Of a stretch of DNA of 64,000 nt, positions 25,801-38,561 are shown one piece after another. Within the stretch, counting starts at the first letter, position 1. The number at the start of each line of letters is the position of its first letter. Where the stretch lies: NCBI RefSeq assembly GCF_020740795.1, contig NC_067294.1:4278001-4342000 (forward strand). Reading direction: 5' to 3'. The notes under the pieces were generated by a model, which ran no database searches, was not told the DNA's origin, and saw only the letters and a program-made list of their open reading frames with translations. The stretch comes from Apus apus (Eukaryota > Chordata > Aves > Apodiformes > Apodidae). Both the position numbers and the translations under genes were made by a program.

Positions 25801-28800
25801 AAAGGAACTTTATTCCCCCTGTTGCCTGAATATCAACTCTTTCTTTTAGTATTTTGCTTTTAAGTTGTGTGAGTTAATAGATTTTGGGTATCCAAGAGCC
25901 TTGTCCTAACACTGTGTTATCTCCTAGAGAAACTCCTAGATGTTTTTCTAAAACGTAGCAAGAAAACTCAGTGGTGTCTCAAATGCCTGAGAGAGGAACT
26001 TTGTCCACTTAACACAAATGTTGTTAACAAGAACTCTGACTCACCTCTACTTCTGTTGCTTATTTAACCTGTAACATTTTAAATGCATTTACTGACCAGC
26101 TCTCTAAACAGAAGTAAACTTTTTTTTGGCAGGGAGGGCAGGCAGAGACAAAGCCCTGGCTGTCCTGTCCTTGCACTGCACACATGCCTTCATATTATCA
26201 TTTCCTAATTTCCAAAGGCTACGGCTGCCCGGGGACAGCCCTGCCTGCCAGGGCTGCTGCAGGCTCCACTTGGAGTTCACGCCAGCTGGAGTTCAGAGCC
26301 ATCTGGACACTGCTGCATTCAGCACTGAACCCTGATGGGTCAAGTGTTTCCAGAGCAGCTGAGGATGCATTAGATGAGGGATTTTTGTTTTCCTGAGACT
26401 TTCCATCAATTAAGAAATCTAGCTTGCTTCCAGGACACCTGAACTGGAGTTTAACAGACACACTGTCTCTGTCACCCTCTAATACAAAGAAAATTCAAGC
26501 CCTACTGTATTTTTAGGGGTTTTCTACCTAGGAAGTTTACCTCTCAGCTGACGAAAAGACAGCAATCCGAGCACCCCCTGAGATCACTGCCTAGATACAC
26601 CCTTGAGCAATTAGCACCCACATCTAGTAGATCTAGAAGAGGCCAACAGGAGCTTAGGCTCAGAGCACTGCTGGCTTTCATTAGATAAACTTTTCACTGC
26701 AGAAAACCTTTTCAGAAGGGGGGAACAGAGAGAGTATGACCCGAAAACTGCTCCACCAGTTGTAAACAGAACCAGGTATGTGCCAGCATGAAATGCAACA
26801 CAGGGTGAGAAAAATAAATCACTCATGCCTCTTTTTTAATGAAATGGCATTCAAATCTAAGAGTTTGGGCACTGCACAAAAACCTGCACTGTTGAACTGC
26901 ACTGTAACTGCACTGTTACAAAGCTGCAGCTCTGATTTATATTGAGTCAAGTGCAAGCTAACCAGGCCTGGCTTTCTAGATTGCCTTTGGGTGGAAACAA
27001 ACACATTCACTTTAATGATGTGCTCAGGTTGCTTGACAGGCCTGCAGAGCTGCTTGACACCAGCTGCTTCCATATCAAATGCTGTCCACAGAGTTAAAAT
27101 TAGACTGATCGTATTTCCTGGAGTGGCCAGGGCTGTGCAGCCTGAGTCTGGGCTCCCCCACAATGAAGTGTCCACTGCTCAGCATCAACCAGGCACACAG
27201 TACCTTGTGGAAGCCCAAACACCATTGTTGTTGATTTACACTAACCTCTTCTCCTCCCTGGACTTGAGGAAAGGCACATGCCACTGTCACAAGAGGTGTC
27301 TGTGAGAGCTTGAACAGTCCACGCTTGATGATTCCTACAGACAGAAAATAACCATTAGACCAGGTGTATACGATTATTTTTCATTCAAGAAACATCTGGG
27401 CAAGTTATTTAAGTTTATGCAATGCTTCTTGCCAGCTCAATCTGCTACAAAATGGCTTGGGTTTTGTGAAATTATTTCCCTATAAAAAGCTTCCTTTGAC
27501 TGCACAGTGATGCCTTAATTTAGGCAACTTGAATAATGATGGGTTTGGGAACTGGCACTTTTAACTGCTTCATAATCTATGCCTTATTTCTACAAACATG
27601 CCTCTAAACTACGGGGTTCAGCAATATTCTGATTATCTGCAAATTTCATGCCTGAAAAAGTGTAAAACCTTGGAGGCTGGAATAGATTTTTTTACCATGT
27701 TTTACAGTGCAAGAGACAGGTCCCTGATTTGAGCTTTGTGATGGCACTGCAGCACGTGCAGTGGGATGACAGTACTCTGACCACCACAGGTCTTCCAGGC
27801 TTGGTTACACGATGCACTCTGGGTTCCTGCAGTTTTGGATCATTACCAGGAGCCCTGCTGGTGGAACCAGAACTGTTGGTGTAGACTCAGACTCTCCTTT
27901 AGATGCCAAGTGCTGCCCCAGCTTCTCTGGGGAAGAGATCAGGGATGGGAGCTAGCCTAGACATAGAACTGAGAGCAAGTATTTAAGAAACCCCAGCTCT
28001 GCCCCACTGTGCAGTGTCTCTCCAGCCTCTGCAAGAGCCATGCAAGGCCAAAATGACTGAAAAACCCCTCGTCATGTTGGCATCAGTGCCAGCTGCATCC
28101 CCTTGCTCCGCTCACACCAGATAGCACTAACATCCTGCTCTAGCAGCATTTAAAAATACATCTCTTGAGATATCTTGATTGCTCAGGTGGTAACAGAGGG
28201 AAGAGCCCTGCTCCAGCATGGGCAGGAGGTGGCCAAAGGCCTGGTCCTTTAGATGCTCTCCTGCCAGCTCCCAGGCCTGCTCACCCCACAGCACAGTACA
28301 CAGCAGAGCAGAGGGAGCTGCTTTCACCCAGCTCTGGTGGCCAGCGACTGGCCCTCTGGGTCACAATACCCACTGCAAACCCCTCAGGAGAACCACAGCA
28401 CTGGGCTGCTGCCCCAGGAAAGGTGTCTCTGGTCAGATCCAGGCACCACCAACCCGAGAATATGGGGTTGTCTCCCCAGCAGCTCAGACAGACACTCCTG
28501 TTAAGAGGCGAGCAAGCTAAAAACATCTCCTGGCATGTCAGTGAAACCAGAGATGAAATTAAATCATGCTTCTCTCAAGCAAACAGTCTCCAGGGGGATC
28601 CTGGATTTCTTGTTTAATTGTACAAGTTCAAATCTCACCCACTGCCCCCAGCTTCACCCACTGGAGCAGGGCAGACCAGGCAGTGGCAGAGCCCCCAGCA
28701 TGACTCTGTGAACGTGAGCCCAGCATGAGCAATGCTGGTGGAGCTGAACCAGGACAAGATTTTTAGGCCAGAATTCACCGTGGGCACAGATGTGAGGTGC

Positions 28801-31800
28801 TAAAGTGCACTGATGGGCAGCCTGGAGGATTATGTGCTGCTATTCCTGTACACGGGCTCCCCTGCCTGGGGAACAGGCTGGAAGCAGCTCTCATGGCAGC
28901 AGAGATCAGACGAAGTGCCAGGGTCAAGGCATGAAACTCAGACACTCACCTCCATGTTCACTGCAGCCTTCTCCATTGCACAGCAAAAGCACAGGCAGCT
29001 CAGGGGCCTCACATGCAAAGGGGCAAGAGGACAGGCAGGCTCAGGAGCTTCAGCTCATCTCTGGATCCATCAGCTTGATGGCATCAGGGCTATATGGCAG
29101 AAGCATCAGACCACCAGGTAGGATATGCTGTGGGATAACCACCCAGGGCACACTTGTGGGACAGGAGGTGACAGAAGCTACAGAAGGAGCACACTGCTTC
29201 ACATAGCCCTGGAGAAAAATATTATGCAGGCCCTGGAAAAGCTACCCCAGATTCCTGGTTGCTTCTGAGTACAACTAAGCTATTGCTATCAGTCTACAGA
29301 CATCCCATTTCAATGTGTTCCCTCCTGAAGATATACTTTCTCTTTACTCCCACTCGAAACAATTCAAATCAGCAAAGTAAAAGCAAAAGGCTCTGGGACA
29401 GAAAAGGCTCTTTCTCCATTTTGGTAATTAGTGGTGTAGTAATGAAGTCCCATGCTACACTGATTGCTACAGCAGTCACAATTCATCATTCCTTCTTCTC
29501 AAAGAAGGGACACATGTAACAGGTCTGGTTTGGGGACAGCAGAGAGCAGAACATGCTGCATTCTGAAAGGGCAAACGTAACAGGCAGGTGTGAGCAGCAG
29601 AAACAGCAAGTCATGGCTGGGGCACACACAGTTCCATACACTGACTACAGAGTTCCCATCTTCTCCTAAGCCTGCTGGAATGACACATTCACCTCGCTGG
29701 AAGGTGTGTCCCACAGGATGCTGGAGCTGACTCGCTCTTTCTTCTCTGGCCCAGTTAACTGAAACTTCCTTGTGACTCACAGGAGAGTCTGACTTGCTGG
29801 TTGAATAGTGTACTGTGACATTTTCTACTCATAAAAAAAAGACTGGCTTGTCTTATGTATTAAGGCTGAGGCTCTTCTTCATTTTTCACTGCAAGTATCC
29901 ACGGGGGAAATAGGAAAAGCATCCTCCAGCAGTCAGCGGCGAAAGAGCCGGAATTGGATTCATACCCTCCTCACACACAGCTGGGCTCATGCAGGCAGGA
30001 GGAGCCACTGGCTCCTGGCCCTGTGCAGCTCCTGAGCCACCAGTTTGCTCACAGATCTGTACCAGAGCAGAGCAGCTCAGCACTGCCTCAGGACATCAGC
30101 TCTCCAGCCCAGCTCTGACAACACAGAGAAGTAGGAATCCATGAGACACTGAGCCTGTGGGGAGTTCCCCAGGGCCTTGTTACTACACAGCATCCTAACA
30201 GCAGAAATAGCTGTTTCCAGGTTCCTGAAATACCATTCTTTCCATGGCACTAACACGTGTCCTTAGGAACACATGAAGGACTCCCAGCCTCCACCAAATG
30301 TAGCCATTGGGACGTGCCTGTGCAACCTGAATGCCAAAGAACACACAGCACAGGCAGCCCAGAGCAGGCAAGTGCATCAGGACACCCTGGAACTCCACCA
30401 ATATTATTGCCCTTGCTCACATCTGTGTGTACCCTGCAGGCTACAGCCATGGGCACCAGAGTCTTCACGTACTTACGCTCCCCAGGATCTGCAGTTTTCA
30501 TGTGTTAGGCAGTCAGGGCTCAAAATCCTTCCACATTCCTGTAATGCTCTGGCACGCAAAGAAGTTGGGCTGGGTTAGGGCTTTTTATAGGGAAGAGAGG
30601 AAGCAAATGACCAGGATCTCAGTTTGACATGAATTTACTTACTTCAATAAGTATGGAGCCTTATGATTTCAAGAGGAAGCTTAGCATCTCTTAAAATAAG
30701 CTCTAGATGTCCTTTAATGTCGGTACTTAAAAAGGGATTTAGTCACCTGGTTCTAGGAACTCCAGTTTGACTCAAGTGTCCAGTATCTGTTGGCAGTTCA
30801 GCTGTTATCCAAAGAAGGGGAGGGAAAGCCAGGATTTTCCAGCCCTGAGAAACAGCTGTACTCAGAAGAGGCATGCAACAGAAAGGATAAAATGAATTCA
30901 GCCCCAGCCCTACTTGGGAGCTGCTCCCAGCGCTGGATGCAGAGCCCAACTCCCACCGCAGGTCCCGCAGGGCTGCACGGAGCACACCCCACTAGGCGGC
31001 CCCAGAGCCACACCAGGAGGGACCTCTGCTCCCCCTGGACCCGGGGACCTTCCAGGCAATGGAAAGGTGATTTGAAAGGAGAGCTATTGAGGGCCCATGT
31101 CTTCACGTTGCACTCGCAATGGGACGTGTCCCCTGAGCAGTAACACGCCAGGACGTGCAGCCCTGCACGCTGCCCAGGGACACCAACATCCCACCAACTG
31201 CACCGTGTGAGCCACACACAGGGTGTGCTTGCACATGGTCACCAGCTCGTCTGGGATGTCTCTTACTTAATTAACAGGCCAAGCTTTCCACTCTGCCTTT
31301 TCCTACATTAAGGCTACTGTTGCCCAAATGCCATTACACTGAGATGACTGATGTTATTTTCCCTGTGACAGTCTGCTCTGTACAATGGACAAACTTGTCT
31401 AAAACTCAGGAAAGACTTTAAACCATGGAGCTTGTACTGTGGCACACACATTTCAGCAGCCATGCTCTGCTCCATGCTTGAAAGTCTTTGCTAATCCCAG
31501 AGGCAGCCTGTTCTTGAAAGCCTTGAAAGCTTTCTGCCTTTCCTGAACAGCATGTGTAGAAGTGTCCAGAGGAGTTCCACGCAGTTTTTGAGATGCAAAT
31601 CTAATATCCTACCTACTCAGCTTCAAACGCCTAATGGACAGAAAATGAGCCTTTGAAATAGAGCACTTCAGTGCTTCATGTTCTGAAAATATGCTACAAA
31701 AAATTGGTCTTTGTCATGTTCTCCATGTTCAGGTGCATTTCTACAATTTAGAAAGGCTCTCAGTAAGCTTCAGATCCAATCAGGATTCTGCAGTTTCTGT

Positions 31801-33625
31801 AATTACCCTGTCAGTGGCTAGAATAACCTCTTCCAGCTATTTCCTTATTTTCAGAATATCTTACCCAATGCAAACCTGCCCTTCTTCCCACCCAAAGAGC
31901 AGTCATTTTAAAAAATCATTCCACAATTTGAAATTACCACAAAGTCCCTTGCGATCTAATGGGTCATCTCAGAATCCTTGGGGCCTGGGAAGAGAAACAA
32001 AATAATTTTTTCTCACTTCCTACAGAAGTCTTATTCTTCACACCCCAGGAGCAACAGAGAAGCCACTTTCAAATCACATATTCAAGTCATCAAGTAACTC
32101 ACAACTAGGAAGCTCACTACTGAAGTGGTGACAATTTTCCCACTTAGCCATATGGCACAGAAGAAATACAGCTCCAGACTGAGCTTTCTCCAGCCCACTA
32201 TCTTTGACAAAGCCTCATTCTTTGCAGTCCTATGTTCAAATCACTGTTAAGCCACGTTGGGGAGTGCCACAAGATATCCAAGTGTCTAGCATTCTCTCCC
32301 AAAGCTTGAACACCTCTAGGAAAACGAGTAACACCATCAGGTAGATGCAGATGGCTTGCAAAATGCATCACATTCAAACTGACTGAAGGTTGTTAGCCTG
32401 TATATCTATTTGAGCCTGTTTTCTAAATAAAAGATGTGCTGGCACATTGCTATGATGGACCAGCTTTGGTTTGTCTCACTTCTAAGCCTAAATTTTAAAA
32501 TGTTCTCCTCCCCCCTACACACACAGTCTATAATGCAGTGCATTTCAGATCCAGCAGATGCTCATTTTTTTCCTAAAACAGATTTAATGGGTTTTCCATG
32601 ATCTAAACACCTGGCAAAAGGGCTCCATGCAGCTTTAATACTTTCCTAACCCTGTGTTAAATTCGTCCTAGTGTTGCACATGGCATAATTCTGCAGCCAT
32701 GTCAACTATTCAGGTAATGCTAGAATGTCGTCATTATGGTTTGTGTCAACAGCATGATCTGTATGTACCTTGTAATCATTCTGGTGTTGGGTTGCAAAGG
32801 TCCTTGGACTCTTCATTTGGCTGAGTCTAATTCTGTCCTCTTCACAAAGATCTAGAGTTACACTAAGTAAAGGCTGACATTTACATGAGACACTGGGACT
32901 GCTAGAATGACTCACCAAGGTAAAAACTTGGCTGTATACTCTCTCAAGGGTGTAAGCTGCTCAGTTCTGATCTGCTGCAGAAAGCCTCTGTGCTTGGCAA
33001 GGCAAACATGGACAAGAGGGGCACGTCATGTGTGGAGCTCAGCAGGACTCAGAGCAGGATCTCAGGAATCTGAAAACAGAGAGTTAAAGAAGCCTAGAGC
33101 AATCCCGCATAACTTAAAGTGAGATATGCCAGAGAGAAAACAGCTATTTCAGAGTGACCTTCCAGTGTTCTCCTGGAAGCTGAATGACCTCTCCTCCCTC
33201 CCTTCTACTGCTGTGCTGGACAGCCAGGCACAGCCTCCCACACAGGACAGCTCTGCACTCCCACAGCAGCCCACTGTGTCAATCACGGGAAACCAATTAG
33301 TAGCAGCCGGGCTGGTAAGAGTTGCAGCCAGAGTCCAAATGCTCTTAGTACGTTTACTCTCCCAAATTCACTTTGCCCTTTAAATCAGCACCTGGCACCA
33401 CATTCAGCACACTTCAAGGTCCTGAGCCCCAGTGTCATTAGGTCTCAAACAAAACCAGACAGTTCAGACTAAAACAATGACTGTTCCAGTGATGAAGCTT
33501 ATAAACCTTTTATCTGTTTCTATGAACTCTTCTTCATCCAAATATAAAATAAAGAGTGAAAGCATCCAACATACTCATGAGAAGCAAACTGTGAGAGCAC
33601 CTACCATAAATGATGCACACAAAGG

Positions 33626-33766
33626 ATGAGTTTATCTACACACCAGGGGGCTGCAAGCAATGTGGATGTCAAGGATGCTTTAAACAGTAGACACCTACAG
33701 CAGCCCAGCATGAAGAGAATTCCCAATAATGGGATCTCCTCTCACCTGAATGAAGAAGACCTGCTT
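33626..33766 (+). other. Weak candidate for an N-terminal MYOT exon
   Basis: The frame contains ISSHLNEEDLLWQVSLASL. This loosely resembles the conserved N-terminal LSAFLSQEEL...LA motif of palladin and myopalladin. A possible donor after CAG at 33,766 (next bases GTTAGC) would leave phase 0, which is what the first identified long-MYOT exon at 38,499 needs. A Met codon at 33,710 could start it. The donor is weak, the match is short, and the similarity runs past the donor, so chance is a serious alternative. Confidence 0.15.
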
Positions 33767-33949
33767 TGGCAGGTTAGCCTAGCCTCCCTCGAGCATGGGG
33801 AGTTGCAGCACCACATCTATAGCTGCCTGTATTTAGGGTGTAAACACTGCCATGGCATCTCACATGGCATCAGTCCAACTTCACTTGCAACTCTGACAGC
33901 CATCATCCTTGGCCATGGTCTCTGCCATGGCAGAAGGTCTTAGCAGTAA

Positions 33950-34329
33950 TCATCACACTGAAGAACTAATACCTTGCAACTGAGTAAGTGGCTTGAGCAC
34001 AAATTTGTGAGCTAGTGCTATTCCTGTTTAGTGCTAAAGTTCAGTGCCTGTTTTATCATGGCTGGAAACGTGTCAGAAGCTGTTCTTATTCAGTTCAGTA
34101 GACCAACCTCTCTCCAAGATACTCCTTCTTGCTCCAGATAAAGTGTGTCCAGCTTTTCCAAGCAAGCTTCCTGGAGTATCTCACTGTGCTTTGATCTTGA
34201 ACCACCGCCTGCCCCAGTCCTACCTCTGACCAGGTCACTCTTGCTAAGGGGCACGTCTGTGCCTTCTGCTTTTGTGCATGTCTTGCCTGACTCCAGACTG
34301 ATCATAGATTTGGAGTCACAGTGGAACAA
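33950..34329. other. Intergenic, nothing recognised
   Basis: No gene or repeat is identified between the weak candidate exon and the CR1 copy. Open frames are short. Confidence 0.5.
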
Positions 34330-34925
34330 TCAAGAGTGATGGCATCATTTACTTGAAGTCCTGGCTCACTGGGGAGGTCCCAATGGACTGGAGGGTAGCA
34401 AATGTAACACCCATCTATAAGAAAGGCAGAAAGGAGGATCCAGGAAACTATAGACCTGCCAGTCTGACCTCAGTACCAGGGAAGGTCATGGAGCAGATCA
34501 TCTTGAGTGTTATTAGAAGATATATTGAGGACAACAGGGGATCAGGAGCAGTCAGCATGGGTTTATGAAAGGCAGGTCCTGCCTGATGAACCTGATCTCC
34601 TTTGATAACCTGATGACCCAACTATTGGATGAGGGAAAGGCTGTGGATATTGTCTATCTGGACCTCCAAAAAGCATTTGACACAGTTCCTCATAGAACTC
34701 TCATAAAAAAAACGGCTGCTCATGGCCTGGATGAGCACACTGGAATAGGCTGCCCAGGAAGGTGGTGGAGTCAACCATCCCTGGATGTGTTTAAGGGTCA
34801 TTTGGATATGGTGTTGGTGGACGTGGTTTAGGGGAGAACTTTGTAGAGTAGGGATGATGGTTGGACTAGGTGATCCCAAGGGGCTTTTCCAACCTGCATA
34901 GTTCTATGATCCTATGATCCTATCT
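34330..34925 (+). mobile_element. CR1 LINE, reverse-transcriptase fragment with 3' tail
   Basis: Two overlapping frames (34,353-34,568 and 34,565-34,831) carry CR1 reverse-transcriptase motifs. The first has VANVTPIYKKG and NYRPASLTSVPGK; the second has IVYLDLQKAFDTVPH. A frameshift separates them. Just after the AAHGLD motif the sequence jumps to tail sequence (CPGRWW, then 'ggttggactaggtgatccc' and 'cttttccaacctg'), so most of the domain's C-terminal half is missing. The element ends in repeated TCCTATGA units typical of CR1. It is dead and 5'-truncated. Confidence 0.9.
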
Positions 34926-37900
34926 CTAAGTACAATCAAGTCTTCTACTGTACAGAAATAAGAAGGGCGTAGATTCTTCAATGCAGTTTTGTTAATGTTT
35001 CAGTTGTATGAGGTGGTCTTTAAGCAGATGTGCCAGCCCAGGAACTCCTTTCACAGTCTGCATGTGTCTGATTTTTCACTGTCCTTTTTCTTTGTCGGAA
35101 AAAACAGAAAAAAACAAACCAGCCAATTTTACAGGTCCTGCAAACTAACTATACTGACCATGACCTGATAAACTGCAAGGAGACAAATCAAACAGCACTG
35201 CAGGCATCTGTGGTGGAGCAGAGCCAGGATTGGTTTGTGGCGGGAACCCGGGGCAACTGAATAACATTGGCTTCCCATGCCCTCCTCCCACATCCAAGGG
35301 CTTGGGATTATCCAGCAGTCCTTGCATCACGGCACAACCCCGGTGTTGGCCACATGAAACAACCTTGGACAGGAGCCATCCTTGAACTGCTTGAGAAATA
35401 CTTATAACTCAAGAGCAACAGATAGAAATATGAAGGCCATGGGTGGTGCAAGCACACGTGTAACTGCTTGGCTGGATCCCAGCCAACGGCAACATGCTGC
35501 AGGTTTGGGTGAGACACACAGGGACTTGTTCTCACCAGACATGTCTTGATGCCTTGGAGCAGCCCATTGTCTCACGTGGCTGCATGCTGTTGTCTACACC
35601 AGTCAAATCCAACCAGACTGCAAAATACCCTTCACTGTAATCAGGACTGTTTTGGAGAGGGACAAAAAGCAGGGGAGAGAGAGAGAACAGATCTCACATA
35701 AAGAATTTAGCCCAAACTGCTATGCAAAGCCTCTGAGGAGTTCAGATGCATATACTGATTTTATTAGATGAAGTGGGTGCTTTTATAGCCTTCTGACCTG
35801 TTTGAAGTAATTAAATCCTAGTCTGTTGAGGTGCCCCCATATCTCTACATCATGCAACTGTCACAAATGTGACTCCAAAGAGGGTGGCAGTCAGGTAGAA
35901 GACCCCAAATTTTAGTTACTCTACCTACTCTGCCTTAGCAACTGATCACTAAACAACAAACAGCTTTGTAAGCACCTGCCAATACCTTAAGGTACTGTTT
36001 GCATGACTGCAAAAACAAGGCACAAACACAGGACTTGGCTGTATGTGACAGCATCAGCTACCAGACAAGGCAGAACAAGGCTCTGAATTTTACTCTGCAG
36101 GTGCTAAGAGTGAGAGGGTGAACAGTTGGCTTAATGGATGAGGAACACAAAACCCAGAGCACCCTTGAGCAAGTCAGCAACCCAGAAGCATTGCATAACA
36201 CCAGAGATCAGCAGGGGACAGTTACTGCATCTACAGCCAGCAGAAAGTCAGTTCAGTTATTCCATGCCTTATCCTTGCTGACAAACCAGGTTCATCTCTT
36301 TCCCTGCAGCTGTAGCTCAGGGCAGACAGAGTCAGGAGCACCATCCCCACACCTCACACATGCTGCTGCCTCTCAGACCAAAGCCACATTTTTATGTTCC
36401 CCCTAGGAGCAGAGGATATGACAACAGCACTGCTGCTGCTGCAAGTTGTTTTTCAAGATCAGCATTTTAACTGATGCAACTGTGCACATGAGAAAGAGCA
36501 ACATGAGACCACTACCCTGCAGTACTCCATCAAGAAAAATCTCTCTTGCTGTAGTAAAAAGGAAACAAAGATAAAACCTGTAAACTTTTTAATAAGAAGC
36601 TACCATTAACCACTTTTCTTGCACAATCTGGGAAATCCCTGGGTAATCTGGTCTAGGGGATCCTGCTCTAGCAGGGGGGCTGGACTAGGTGATCTCCAGA
36701 GGTCTCTTCCAACCTCAGCCATTCTGTGACCCTGTGTGCATGATTCTGTCAATCCATTATGCTACAGTCCATACATGAGAAGGATCTGGTAGCTGGTTTA
36801 TGAGGCACCACTGTCACCTTAGGTAAAGTCACAAGGGTTTTCTTTAGACTCTTCCCTCGTAATGAAGAAAAACCTTGATCATGGAGTCAAGTTTCATGGG
36901 TGACTTGGGTCCATACCAATAACCTTGGTTAAATGTCTCCATGCTCTAGCAGTGACCTGAGCCTACTCTCAAATACTAAGGATGCTTTTCTCTGGCACGT
37001 ACTATTTGCTCTCCAACCAGCATATGCTCAGTTCACAAAACAACCATCACTGTGTTGTAAGGAAATTGAGATAGTTCTACACACACTGATTTATGTTTGT
37101 CTCTCCAGGTTCATAGGGTAAACCCACAGGCTAAGCTTCCTCACAAGTCTCAGCATCCTGGCACAGCCAGAGGAATGTCACAGTAAGTGCAAACATTGTT
37201 GGGTCAAGTACACTCAGCCTCCTTAAGTCTGTCTCCATCCTGCCTTGTTAATTTTTACACACACACACTAGGAAAAAGAGGAAAGCCACCAGTGTTTTCC
37301 TGACCATTGGTTCCTCAACCAATGAAGTCTCTAGCAGCCATTCAGTCCACTTGAGTTACACCACTTTAATTCAGCCATTATCTATTTACCCTCAAAGAGC
37401 AGGTTACACTTTTTTCATTTGTTATTTATAGCATTTTAGAAATATTTTACAAAGACCAGCTCAAGCCAATCCTTAGTCAAGTGACTAAGAGGCAAGGGTC
37501 AGCATAACTATCAAGATCTAAAGCCTAAGCACTGGAAAAGGGCTTTCTGCCTTGGAATATCTCCTAGCCAGAATTGCTAAGGGAATCGATGGAGCAGGGG
37601 ACAGGGCTGGAAAGTCCCAAGAGGCTGCCACACAGCTTAGCTATTTGTCAGCCTACTTCAAAGATTCACTTCAGAATCACTTCAGATAATTGATTTGGAA
37701 CACATATTTGGTCAAGAGCTGGGGAATTCAGATGACCTAGAAACAGACTTACATCTTAACTCAGGCTGAGAGGGAAAGAGCTGATAGCTTGGGTTATTTC
37801 AGAGAAAAGAGAGATTATAAAAAAGACTAGTGCCACAGCAAAACAAACCCAAGCACTTCAGTTGCACATTTATATTCAAGATTCAAAAGCTAAACGAGAC

Positions 37901-38498
37901 AGATTCAAGTGCACATCCACACTTCACCATGGAACAAGGACATTATCTTGCCCTGCAAGTGTTTGATCATCTTAAAGCCGCCTTTCTGGCTTAATCAGAG
38001 ACCTTGCAGCAACCTCTGCATCAGCTGAGCTTTAACGGAAGATGGCAGGACAGAGTAACAAATTCCTGCTTATTTCTCTACCTTCAGCCTCAGTGTAGTT
38101 ACCACACACACCACACAAGCCAAGAAGTGTTAGACCTGGGTAGGATCAACTAACCCAGGCGGGGGTCTCTGTAGAAGGGGACAACTACTGACAAGCAACA
38201 CTGATCACAGAGACTACAAGATGTGAGCAATTAACTGGCTTATAGCCATAAGACCAGCAGCACTTACCAGTTATCAGCTCCTCTTCCCACTGACTTGGTG
38301 TTCACAGTCCAGGGAGACATTTCCTCTTGGAGCACTTGAATGGAGACTTTCCACAGGGTATTTATTAGGCTGGCACATGAACAACAGATAAAACACTCTG
38401 TCATCTTCTTTTGTTTCAAAGTAAAGTGGCAGCAACACAGCTGGGTTTCTGCATATGAGAAATTCAAACTATAAAAATCACTTTTCTTTGCTGTATAG
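34926..38498. other. Intergenic or possible MYOT 5' region
   Basis: No exon could be identified with confidence, although palladin relatives have a further Ig domain and a long N-terminus encoded upstream. One CR1 tail lies at 36.64-36.74 kb. A TATA-like CTATAAAAAT lies at 38,469-38,478, just before the first identified long-MYOT exon. Confidence 0.4.
36640..36738 (+). mobile_element. CR1 LINE 3' remnant
   Basis: The signature 'gggctggactaggtgatctc', then 'aggtctcttccaacctc' and an ATTCTGTGA end, is that of a 5'-truncated CR1 tail. Confidence 0.85.
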
Positions 38499-38561
38499 AT
38501 GCAGAGTCCCTCAGCAAGCCTGACTGGGTCTGCCTATGGAAGCACACCTGTGTTCACAAAG
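38499..38561 (+). CDS. MYOT: MYOT long-form exon L1
   Basis: This 63-nt exon lies between a good acceptor (CTTTTCTTTGCTGTATAG) and a CAAAG/GTAAAG donor. It reads MQSPSASLTGSAYGSTPVFT then K. Palladin and myopalladin have a comparable 'QSPT...PVFTK' segment just before their second Ig domain, and the exon ends at the same Lys. The first codon is ATG, so it could be either an internal exon or the start. The TATA-like sequence about 25 bases upstream leaves a first-exon reading open. Confidence 0.75.

Larger units (their letters stand above)
15871..33625. other. Intergenic, no gene recognised
   Basis: I find no supportable gene in this long interval. Several GC-richer patches (about 19.0-20.3, 28.1-28.5 and 30.9-31.2 kb) give longer chance frames on both strands, without recognisable domains or paired splice sites. 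Small tandem duplications at 21,297 and 21,925 and an A/T-rich run at 22.78 kb are listed separately. Distal regulatory elements for NPY6R or MYOT could lie here but cannot be seen from sequence alone. Confidence 0.55.

Noticed and set aside
30790..31217. Overlapping 117- and 139-codon frames on opposite strands
   Set aside because: GC-rich patch with frames open on both strands; no domain, promoter or paired splice sites.
33303..33383. VRVAARVQ-like frame compared with the palladin segment preceding the second Ig
   Set aside because: Similarity is limited to a few residues, with no splice sites in the right phase.
36134..36406. 90-codon + strand frame beginning MDEEHKTQ, considered as an upstream MYOT exon
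   Set aside because: No good splice donor in a usable phase and no resemblance to palladin-family N-termini.
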